DNA of 15,228 bases, taken from RGIG1934 sp964492545. GTDB lineage: Bacteria; Bacillota; Clostridia; Lachnospirales; Lachnospiraceae. Positions 7,367 through 14,002 of the stretch are shown here, piece by piece. A model generated the notes under the pieces. That model had not been told where the DNA came from and did no database searches. It saw nothing but the letters and a program-made list of their open reading frames with translations. Numbering within the stretch: the first letter of the stretch is position 1; every line of letters starts with the position of its first letter. The translations under genes were made by a program, and so were the position numbers. The stretch lies in assembly GCA_964492545.1 (NCBI GenBank), contig CAZBKO010000051.1, forward strand, positions 1 through 15,228, given 5' to 3'.

Positions 7367-7430
7367 TCCCTGCTTCAAGCATGGTAAGCACAATGTGCTA
7401 TACATGATAGAGAAATTAGTTATTGTGATT

Positions 7431-7435
7431 GGAGG
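7431..7435 (+). promoter_or_regulatory. Ribosome binding site deciding the coaD start
   Basis: GGAGG sits 5 bases before ATG 7441. An in-frame TTG at 7429 overlaps this site and would add four residues before the canonical N-terminus, so ATG 7441 is preferred. Confidence 0.85.
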
Positions 7436-7440
7436 AAATT

Positions 7441-7926
7441 ATGGGAATTGCCATTTATCCTGGAAGTTTTGATCCTGTAACATTTGGTCATTTAGATATA
7501 ATAGAACGTTCCTCGAAGATGTTTGACAAGATAATTGTAGGCGTTTTGAATAATAATTCAAAAAGTCCGTTGTTTTCTGTTCGAGAACGTGTTAATATGT
7601 TAAATGAAGTTACAAAGTCATTGAAAAACGTAGAAGTTCGGTCTTTTAGAGGCCTTTTAGTTGATTTTGCAGAGCAGACGGGTGCTAATGTAATAGTAAG
7701 AGGCTTGAGAGCTATAACGGACTTTGAATATGAACTTCAGATGGCTCAGACTAATCATATAATGAAGAAAGATATCGATACAATATTCCTTACAACGAGT
7801 CTTGAATATGCATATTTAAGCTCCAGCACAGTGAAAGAAGTTGCAAAATGGGGCGGTAATATTACCAAATTTGTGCCGAAAGAGGTTGTTGGATTAGTAT
7901 GTGATAAGTATAAAAAGGAGTGTTAA
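7441..7926 (+). CDS. coaD: Phosphopantetheine adenylyltransferase
   Basis: A 161-residue nucleotidyltransferase catalysing the penultimate step of coenzyme A synthesis: ATP plus 4'-phosphopantetheine gives dephospho-CoA plus pyrophosphate. The N-terminal YPGSFDPVTFGH (6-17) carries the nucleotidyltransferase TxGH signature. NVIVRGLRAITDFEYE (83-98) and LSSSTVKE (126-133) form the rest of the ATP and substrate site. Length is exactly that of the family (about 160). The ATG at 7441 is chosen for its GGAGG site and standard N-terminus. The stop (7924-7926) is directly followed by the next gene's ATG at 7928, whose ribosome site lies within coaD, so the two genes are probably co-translated. Confidence 0.96.
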   Translation: MGIAIYPGSFDPVTFGHLDIIERSSKMFDKIIVGVLNNNSKSPLFSVRERVNMLNEVTKSLKNVEVRSFRGLLVDFAEQTGANVIVRGLRAITDFEYELQMAQTNHIMKKDIDTIFLTTSLEYAYLSSSTVKEVAKWGGNITKFVPKEVVGLVCDKYKKEC

Positions 7927-7927
7927 T

Positions 7928-8566
7928 ATGAGTAGGATAGAACAGATTATCAGCGAAATTGAGGAATATATAGACGGCTGTAAGTTTCAGCCTCTTTCAA
8001 ATAGTAAGATAGTTGTTAATAAGGATGAGATAGATGAATTATTAGCTGAACTAAGACTTAGAACACCGGATGAGATTAAGAAGTATCAGAAGATTATTAA
8101 TAATAAGGACGCAATTCTCAATGATGCTAAGCAAAAGGCAGAGAATATGCTGGCACAGGCAAGTGCTCAGACAGCAGAGCTTGTTAGTGAGCATGAGATA
8201 ATGCAGCAGGCATATGCGCAGGCTAATGATATGATGCAGCAGGCTAGCAATGAGGCACAGGATATACTTGATAAGGCTGTTTCAGATGCTAATGATATTA
8301 GAGGTGCTGCTGTGGCATACACAGATGATGAGTTATCTAATTTAGAGAACGTTATATCTCATATTATGGAAAATGTATCAATGAGATATGAGAGCTTTAT
8401 GAAGTCATTATCATCAAGTCTCGAGGTTGTACAGGCTAACAGAAATGAATTACATCCTGAACCTGAAGCTGAGGATAATATTGAATTAGAACAGTCACCT
8501 GAGGCAATAACAGATGAAGCAGAAGATTTTGAAGATTATACAGTTAATCTTGATGATGAATTTTAA
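7928..8566 (+). CDS. Coiled-coil protein with 11-residue repeats (DivIVA / ATP-synthase-b-like), function unknown
   Basis: A 212-residue soluble protein with no signal peptide or membrane segment. The N-terminus (1-60) is a charged helical region. Residues 63-123 form a hendecad pattern: five 11-residue units starting at 63, 74, 91, 102 and 113 (for example IMQQAYAQAND, MMQQASNEAQD, ILDKAVSDAND), each with two hydrophobic residues first and Ala at position 5. A 6-residue break (LVSEHE, 85-90) lies between units 2 and 3. Such repeats occur in the ATP synthase b stalk and in DivIVA/GpsB-like cell-pole proteins, and this explains why relatives are often named as ATPase subunits. The tail from about 178 is very acidic. 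The start at 7928 has a GGAG site (7917-7920) 7 bases away. It is the last gene before the terminator at 8579. A scaffold role in division or envelope growth is only a guess. Confidence 0.8.
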   Translation: MSRIEQIISEIEEYIDGCKFQPLSNSKIVVNKDEIDELLAELRLRTPDEIKKYQKIINNKDAILNDAKQKAENMLAQASAQTAELVSEHEIMQQAYAQANDMMQQASNEAQDILDKAVSDANDIRGAAVAYTDDELSNLENVISHIMENVSMRYESFMKSLSSSLEVVQANRNELHPEPEAEDNIELEQSPEAITDEAEDFEDYTVNLDDEF

Positions 8567-8578
8567 TAAATCCATAAG

Positions 8579-8607
8579 AAATGTCAGGTGATTATCACCT
8601 GGCATTT
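8579..8607 (+). terminator. Hairpin terminator, probably bidirectional, between convergent genes
   Basis: A 13-bp stem (8579-8591 with 8595-8607) has one G-U pair and a TTA loop, with GC-rich middle CAGGTGA/TCACCTG. It ends in four Ts on the plus strand (8606-8609) and is followed by T-rich sequence on the minus strand. It begins 12 bases after the coiled-coil gene stop and lies just beyond the stop of the minus-strand ylbJ-like gene, so it can serve both. Confidence 0.8.
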
Positions 8608-8609
8608 TA

Positions 8610-9536
8610 TTATAGTAGGATACGATGTTCAATCAAAATAAAAATAATTATCATAATTGTTGTTGAAACTATTTTACCTAAAATATATGAGTACATACTT
8701 AAGCCACATTTGCAGATGACACTTCTTGTTTGCATAAAAGTAGAAACACCGCCTAAAGAGGCGAGCTTACACATTGCAAGAGACATAAGTATTAATGAAT
8801 CACAATATCGCGGAATATCATGTATACCATTTGTTATTTCTAAATTTCCAATTATGAATGATAGACACGTATTATTTGTGAATAATAAATATTTAATAAT
8901 TGACGATAGAATAGAAAAAATGATTATGTATCCACCAATTCCGGCTAATATTTTGAAGCATTTATATATGGAATCATCAAAAATTGATGTATTATCAAAA
9001 TCATTATTTGGGCTTGTGTTTGATGTTATAGTATTAAAATGAAAGAAATTGCGAAATATAATAGCAGTAATCGCAATTGATAAATATAATGAAAATATGA
9101 GTGATAGTTTATATGTATCAGCATAAACACTTTTAGCGAAAATGAAGATAACAATGAATACAGGGCTTGGATTATTTACAAATGACAATAGATACTGTGC
9201 TTCGGCTTTGCTAATACAGCGTTTTTCATATAGGTCAGAGACTGCTTTTGCACCAAGAGGGTAACCACATAATAATCCGGTAATTATTGCGTAGGAGGCT
9301 GAACTGCTTATATGTAATAGTGGTGAAAGTATCTTTGATGGAAAATAACTGATTATTTGAAAACCATTTATTTCTTTAAGTATTTCAGTTATAATTAAAA
9401 ACGGAAAAACTGTAGGAATAATAACAAACATCCACAGATTCAGTCCAGACAGGGCACCATCAAAGGATTGGGCGGGAAACAAAAGTATTAATATCATAGA
9501 TAAAATTGGCAGAGCTAACAATAATATTTTTTTCAT
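8610..9536 (-). CDS. ylbJ: YlbJ-like sporulation/nucleoside-recognition (Gate) membrane protein
   Basis: A 308-residue integral membrane protein with about eight hydrophobic segments (roughly 3-21, 33-52, 76-92, 115-133, 143-161, two between about 195 and 240, and 285-305). Blocks TGLLCGYPLGAKAVSDLY (86-103) and ISKAEAQYLLSFVNNPSPVF (108-127) match the YlbJ/Gate family, whose members carry GYP-GAK and SF-NN-P-F patterns. In Bacillus subtilis ylbJ is a SigE-controlled sporulation gene following ylbH (rsmD) and ylbI (coaD). Here the gene is near its usual partners but inverted. It is shorter than Bacillus YlbJ (about 400). No good ribosome site precedes the ATG at 9536, nor Met14. Transport function is unproven for the family. 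Confidence 0.78.
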   Translation of the reverse strand: MKKILLLALPILSMILILLFPAQSFDGALSGLNLWMFVIIPTVFPFLIITEILKEINGFQIISYFPSKILSPLLHISSSASYAIITGLLCGYPLGAKAVSDLYEKRCISKAEAQYLLSFVNNPSPVFIVIFIFAKSVYADTYKLSLIFSLYLSIAITAIIFRNFFHFNTITSNTSPNNDFDNTSIFDDSIYKCFKILAGIGGYIIIFSILSSIIKYLLFTNNTCLSFIIGNLEITNGIHDIPRYCDSLILMSLAMCKLASLGGVSTFMQTRSVICKCGLSMYSYILGKIVSTTIMIIIFILIEHRILL

Positions 9537-9541
9537 AATAA

Positions 9542-9571
9542 ATTATATGTTGAAAGGAAAATAACAATGAA
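9542..9571 (-). promoter_or_regulatory. Candidate SigE-like promoter for ylbJ
   Basis: Reading the minus strand, CATATAAT (9549-9542) resembles the mother-cell SigE -10 element (CATACAAT) and also contains TATAAT. Thirteen bases upstream a TCATTGTT (9570-9563) loosely resembles the SigE -35. The predicted start site falls at or within a base or two of the ylbJ ATG, which would make the message leaderless. The match is by eye and the -35 is weak; a sigma-A promoter is the alternative. Confidence 0.35.
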
Positions 9572-10985
9572 TAATAAAGTGTTTAAATTTTTTGAAAAAA
9601 TAAGTGAAATACCAAGGGGATCTTCGAATACAGATAGGATTAGTAATTATCTGGTTGAATTTGCCAATGATAGACAGCTTAAATGTATTCAGGATGAAGT
9701 TGGAAATGTAATAATATGGAAAAACGGTTCAGTTGGAAGGGAAAATGAGGATGCTGTAATTATCCAGGGCCATATGGACATGGTTACAGAGAAAACAGAG
9801 GAGTCCTCTCATGATTTTACAAGTGATGGACTTGAACTGATATATGAGGGCGATTATTTATATGCGAAGGATACGACATTAGGTGGAGATGATGGAATTG
9901 CTGTAGCATATGCACTTGCACTGCTGGATGATAATAGCTTGTCACATCCACCAATTGAAGCAGTATTTACCGTAGATGAGGAAATTGGTATGTTAGGTGC
10001 TGCAGCACTTGATATGAGTGTATTAAAGGGTAAATATCTTTTGAATGTTGATTCAGAAGATGAGAGCTCGATTCTCGTAAGCTGTGCCGGCGGAATGACA
10101 TCTATTTGTAATATCGAATTAACATCAGAAATACAGCACGGTACTAAATATAAGATTACAGTAAATGGTCTAAAGGGCGGACATTCCGGAACAGAGATTG
10201 ACAAGGAAAGAGCAAATGCAGTCAAAGAGATGGGCAGGGTGCTTGATTATCTCAATAAGAAAACAGACATTTATGTAATGCAGATTAATGGTGGGCTTAA
10301 GGACAATGCAATTCCAAGAGAGTGCAACGCAATAGTAATTTCAAATAATGATGATGAAATAAGTAATGTAATAGCTTCTTTAAATGAAAACATTAAAAAG
10401 GAATATCAGACATCGGATGAAAATGTCTGTGTATCAATAGAAAAATATGATACGAATGATTACAATGTGTTAGATGAAGAGTCAACAAACAAAGTTATTA
10501 TGTTTATAAATGTTGTTCCAAACGGAATATGTAATATGAGTCAGGAAATAGACGGACTTGTTGAGACATCACTTAATTTAGGTATTTTCAATGTAGATAT
10601 TAATAATCTATGTGCTAAGTTTTCTGTTAGAAGCTCGGTAGCATCCAGAAAAGAATATTTAGGAGAAAAATTAAAATCAATTACAACATTTCTTGGTGGA
10701 ACCTACAGTGTTCAGGGAAATTATCCTGCATGGGAATACAAAAAAGATTCCAGACTCAGAGAATTAATGGTTGATATTTATAGCAGAATGTACAAGAAGG
10801 AATTGAAGGTAGAAGCGATACATGCAGGACTTGAATGCGGTTATTTTATGGCCGCTATGCCACAACTTGATGTCGTATCCTTTGGACCGGATATTTTTGA
10901 TATTCATACAACTGAAGAAAAAATGAGTATTTCGTCAGTAAAAAGGATATATGAGTATATAATTGAAATATTAAAAGAAATATGA
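9567..10985 (+). CDS. pepD: Aminoacyl-histidine dipeptidase (M20 family, PepD-like)
   Basis: A 472-residue two-zinc exopeptidase of the M20 family that hydrolyses dipeptides such as Xaa-His in the cytoplasm. Metal ligands and catalytic residues are visible: IIQGHMDMV (His69, Asp71), GGDDGI (bridging Asp108), TVDEEIGM (catalytic Glu138, ligand Glu139), NVDSEDE (Asp162) and a C-terminal DIHTTEE histidine. The dimerisation (lid) domain carries GGHSGTEIDKERANA near 205-219. HAGLECGYF near the C-terminus is typical of this subfamily. Length fits PepD (about 470-490). The ribosome site is GAAAGGA (9552-9558). It is transcribed away from ylbJ, with only 30 bases between the two starts, so its promoter must lie largely within the ylbJ coding sequence; I could not pick a convincing one. 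Its last bases contain the promoter for asnB. Confidence 0.93.
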   Translation: MNNKVFKFFEKISEIPRGSSNTDRISNYLVEFANDRQLKCIQDEVGNVIIWKNGSVGRENEDAVIIQGHMDMVTEKTEESSHDFTSDGLELIYEGDYLYAKDTTLGGDDGIAVAYALALLDDNSLSHPPIEAVFTVDEEIGMLGAAALDMSVLKGKYLLNVDSEDESSILVSCAGGMTSICNIELTSEIQHGTKYKITVNGLKGGHSGTEIDKERANAVKEMGRVLDYLNKKTDIYVMQINGGLKDNAIPRECNAIVISNNDDEISNVIASLNENIKKEYQTSDENVCVSIEKYDTNDYNVLDEESTNKVIMFINVVPNGICNMSQEIDGLVETSLNLGIFNVDINNLCAKFSVRSSVASRKEYLGEKLKSITTFLGGTYSVQGNYPAWEYKKDSRLRELMVDIYSRMYKKELKVEAIHAGLECGYFMAAMPQLDVVSFGPDIFDIHTTEEKMSISSVKRIYEYIIEILKEI

Positions 10986-10991
10986 TAGAAT
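10963..10991 (+). promoter_or_regulatory. Sigma-A-type promoter for asnB
   Basis: TTGAAA (10963-10968) and TAGAAT (10986-10991) are separated by exactly 17 bases, close to the TTGACA-17-TATAAT consensus. The predicted start is near 10998, giving a leader of about 32 bases to the asnB ATG. The -35 lies inside the end of pepD, so asnB can be transcribed independently. Confidence 0.65.
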
Positions 10992-11029
10992 AACCTGATA
11001 TATAAAAAAACGATTAGGAGAGATGCTGC

Positions 11030-12880
11030 ATGTGCGGATTTGCCGGATATATAACTTCTGAAGGCGACGGAGAGAAGTACAAGGATAATTTAATAGATAT
11101 GATGAATGCCATAAAACATCGTGGACCAGATGATGAAGGAACTCACGTTGATGATATGGCAGGACTGGGATTTAGACGACTTAGTATCATAGGAATAACC
11201 AATGGTAAGCAGCCTATGTATAATGAAGACTGTACACTTGTATTAACATTTAACGGAGAAATATATAATTATCAGGAAATCAAGGACGACCTTGTTTCCA
11301 AGGGACATATTTTCAGAACAGATGCTGACACAGAAGTACTTGTTCATGGATACGAGGAATATGGTAAGGATTTACTTCCTAAGCTTCGTGGAATGTATGC
11401 ATTTGTAATATGGGATAGAAAGAATAAAGAAATGCTTATGGTACGAGATATTTTTGGTATTAAGCCACTATTCTATACAAGCACAGATAATGGAGATTTC
11501 GTATTTGGTTCAGAAATCAAATCAATCGTAAAGTTTCCAACAGTTAAGAAGGTGTTTAATGAAGAGGCTTTAGAGAGCTATCTTTCATTTCAGTATTCAA
11601 TTCTTGATGAGACATTTTATAAGGGAATATTCAGACTTCCACCAGCCCATTATCTAACATGGAAGGATGGAAAGATTACAGTTGAGAGATATTATGCACA
11701 TGAATTTAAGCCGGATGACAGTATAACATTTGATCAGGCAGTAGAGAAGGTTGATGATATTCTTGGTAATTCAATCGAGGCACATAAGATAAGCGATACA
11801 GAGGTTGGAGGATTCTTATCTGGTGGTGTTGATTCAAGCTATATCGTGGCTAGAAGCAATCTTGACAAGACATTCAGTGTGGGTTTTGATTATCCAAAAT
11901 GCAATGAGATACCTCTTGCTAAAACATTGTCTGATTATGTTGGTGTTAAGAATAAGAGTAAATTAATTACAACTGAGGAATTCTTTGGTGAACTTCCAAA
12001 GATTATGAATCACATAGATGAGCCACTTTCGGATCCATCCTGCATAGCACTTTACTTTTTATGTAAGCTTGCAAGTGAGCAGGTAAAGGTTGTTTTATCA
12101 GGTGAAGGCTCTGATGAACTATTTGGTGGATATAATGTCTATAAGACACCAATTGCACTTGCACCTATGATGAAGATACCAAGACCAATCAGACGTGGAA
12201 TGGCTACAGCATTTTCAAAGATACCATTCAAATTCAAAGGTAAGAATTATATAATTAGAGCCGGTAGAGACCTTGAAGAAAGATATATCGGTAATGCATA
12301 TATTTATAGAAGCAAAGAAGTATATAAGATTCTTAAGAATCCGTCTAAGAAGAACACACCACAGAGTATAATGAAGCCTATTTATGACAGAGCTAAAAAG
12401 TATGATGATATTACTAAAATGCAGTATGTTGATATACACACATGGCTTTGGGGTGACATTCTTAATAAGGCAGATACAATGAGCATGGCACATTCACTTG
12501 AAGTTCGTGTACCATTTCTTGATAAAGAAGTTGCAAAAGTAGCATATTCAATACCTGTTGAACATAGAGTGGACAAGCATGAAACTAAGAGGTATTTCAG
12601 AAAAGCAGCTAATGAGCACATGCCTGATATTACAGCTGAGAGAAAGAAATTAGGCTTTCCAATTCCTGTTAGAAACTGGTTTAGAGAAGAGAAATATTAT
12701 ACATTAGTTAAGAATACAATCACATCGAAGACAGCTAAAAAGTATTTCAACACAAAAGAGCTTGTTAAAATGTTAGACAAACATTACACTGGCAAGGAAG
12801 ATAATTCAAGAAAATTATGGACAGTATTTGTATTCCTTATGTGGTATGATAAGCATTTTGAAGAAAATGGTGCTAACTAA
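11030..12880 (+). CDS. asnB: Asparagine synthase (glutamine-hydrolysing)
   Basis: A 616-residue two-domain enzyme making asparagine from aspartate, ATP and glutamine. After Met removal the N-terminal Cys2 of MCGFAGY is the glutaminase nucleophile, and KHRGPDDEG, FNGEIYNY and DTEVLVHGYEEYG mark the Ntn-type glutaminase domain (about 1-200). The synthetase domain has the PP-loop SGGVDSS (264-270), SGEGSDELFGGY and VRVPFLDKEVAKVAY. Length fits the long AsnB subfamily. The ATG at 11030 has AGGAG (11016-11020) 9 bases upstream; it must be this start because Cys2 is catalytic. Its stop TAA shares its last A with the ATG of the metallo-hydrolase gene (TAATG), so translation of the two is likely coupled. 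Confidence 0.95.
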   Translation: MCGFAGYITSEGDGEKYKDNLIDMMNAIKHRGPDDEGTHVDDMAGLGFRRLSIIGITNGKQPMYNEDCTLVLTFNGEIYNYQEIKDDLVSKGHIFRTDADTEVLVHGYEEYGKDLLPKLRGMYAFVIWDRKNKEMLMVRDIFGIKPLFYTSTDNGDFVFGSEIKSIVKFPTVKKVFNEEALESYLSFQYSILDETFYKGIFRLPPAHYLTWKDGKITVERYYAHEFKPDDSITFDQAVEKVDDILGNSIEAHKISDTEVGGFLSGGVDSSYIVARSNLDKTFSVGFDYPKCNEIPLAKTLSDYVGVKNKSKLITTEEFFGELPKIMNHIDEPLSDPSCIALYFLCKLASEQVKVVLSGEGSDELFGGYNVYKTPIALAPMMKIPRPIRRGMATAFSKIPFKFKGKNYIIRAGRDLEERYIGNAYIYRSKEVYKILKNPSKKNTPQSIMKPIYDRAKKYDDITKMQYVDIHTWLWGDILNKADTMSMAHSLEVRVPFLDKEVAKVAYSIPVEHRVDKHETKRYFRKAANEHMPDITAERKKLGFPIPVRNWFREEKYYTLVKNTITSKTAKKYFNTKELVKMLDKHYTGKEDNSRKLWTVFVFLMWYDKHFEENGAN

Positions 12881-13677
12881 TGAAGTTATTAAGTATAGCT
12901 AGTGGAAGCAGTGGAAACTGTATTGCTGTTTCCTCCGATAACACAATTATTCTTATTGATACAGGTATCAGCAAGAAGAGAATAGAAGAAGGTCTTAACC
13001 AAAATGATTTGACATTATCGGATGTTTCGGGTATTCTGATAACACACGAGCATTCTGATCATATCAGTGGACTTGGCGTTGTGTCTAGAAAATATGGAAT
13101 TCCCGTGTACTCAACTAAAGGTACACTGGATGCCATAAAGGACATGCCTAATCTTGGAAAAATAGATTATTCAATATTTAATGATGTTGTACCGGATACA
13201 TCATTTACAATAGGTGATTTATCAATTAATCCATTTTCTATCTCACATGATGCTGCACAGCCAGTGGCTTACAGGATATATAATAATGGTAAGTCAGTTG
13301 CTGTTGCTACGGATATGGGAAAATATGATGATTATACCATTGACAGGCTTACCGGAGTAGATGGACTTTTGCTTGAAGCCAACCATGATATAAGAATGCT
13401 GCAGACTGGTTCATATCCATATTATTTGAAGCAGAGAATACTTGGAGATAAAGGTCATTTGTCCAATGAGCTAAGTGGACAGCTGCTTAATTCGATATTA
13501 CATAATGATTTAAAACAAGTATATCTTGGCCATTTGAGCAAAGAAAATAATTATGAAAAGCTTGCTTATGAGGCAGTTAGAATGGAAATTACTCTGAGTG
13601 ATAATGAATACTCAGCAGATGATTTTAATATACAGGTGGCAAAAAGATCTGAGCCATCACATGTAATTGAAGTATAA
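12880..13677 (+). CDS. WalJ/YycJ-like MBL-fold metallo-hydrolase
   Basis: A 265-residue metallo-beta-lactamase-fold protein. The N-terminus LLSIASGSSGNCIAV, the metal motif THEHSDHISGLG (His56, His58, Asp60, His61), SISHDA (His123), VATDMG (Asp145), EANHD (His169), GDKGHLSN (His193) and YLGHLSKENN (His218) together fit the YycJ/WalJ/VicX group, in which a second metal set and possible nuclease activity have been proposed. In Bacillus relatives this gene follows walRK; here no two-component system is nearby, and it instead follows asnB with a one-base TAATG overlap. No clear ribosome site precedes the ATG, which supports coupling to asnB translation. Substrate unknown; a role in DNA repair or cell-wall coordination is only reported for relatives. 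Confidence 0.9.
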   Translation: MKLLSIASGSSGNCIAVSSDNTIILIDTGISKKRIEEGLNQNDLTLSDVSGILITHEHSDHISGLGVVSRKYGIPVYSTKGTLDAIKDMPNLGKIDYSIFNDVVPDTSFTIGDLSINPFSISHDAAQPVAYRIYNNGKSVAVATDMGKYDDYTIDRLTGVDGLLLEANHDIRMLQTGSYPYYLKQRILGDKGHLSNELSGQLLNSILHNDLKQVYLGHLSKENNYEKLAYEAVRMEITLSDNEYSADDFNIQVAKRSEPSHVIEV

Positions 13678-13698
13678 AACAGGAAGGATTAGAACGAC

Positions 13699-13971
13699 AT
13701 GAAAAAAACAATTATTACAGTAGTAGGAAAAGACACAGTAGGAATTATTGCCAGAGTATGTACATATCTTGCAGATAATCAGGTAAATATTCTTGATATA
13801 TCACAGACTATCGTACAGGATTACTTCAACATGATGATGATCGTTGATGCTAATAAGGCAGACAAGCCTTTTGGACAGTTATCTGATGAAATCAACAAGT
13901 TAGGTGAAGAAATCGGAGTTCAGATTAAGTTACAGCAGGAAGATATATTTAACTCAATGCACAGAATTTAA
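13699..13971 (+). CDS. ACT-domain protein (UPF0237 family)
   Basis: A 90-residue protein that is a single ACT domain. It opens KKTIITVVGKDTVGIIARV, with the ligand-binding Gly-Ile turn, then LADNQVNILDISQTIVQDYFNMMMIVD, and ends in the conserved IFNSMHRI tail of the UPF0237 family. ACT domains usually bind amino acids and regulate partner proteins; GcvR-like regulators are relatives. It has AGGAAGG (13681-13687) 11 bases before the ATG. It lies 31 bases before the PFL-family gene, a pairing repeatedly seen in Firmicutes and other bacteria, which suggests the two work together, possibly as sensor and effector. No function is established. Confidence 0.92.
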   Translation: MKKTIITVVGKDTVGIIARVCTYLADNQVNILDISQTIVQDYFNMMMIVDANKADKPFGQLSDEINKLGEEIGVQIKLQQEDIFNSMHRI

Positions 13972-14002
13972 TCACATACTGTCTACGAAAGGAATAAATA
14001 AC

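Noticed and set aside
7380..7406. Imperfect hairpin (AGCAC/GTGCT core) between rsmD and coaD
   Set aside because: The core is only 5 bp, the outer pairs need a bulge, and no T-tract follows. It is too weak to call a terminator or regulator.
8581..9042. Plus-strand open frame opposite the ylbJ-like gene
   Set aside because: It starts in the terminator stem, has no ribosome site, and its composition mirrors the hydrophobic codons of the minus-strand membrane protein.
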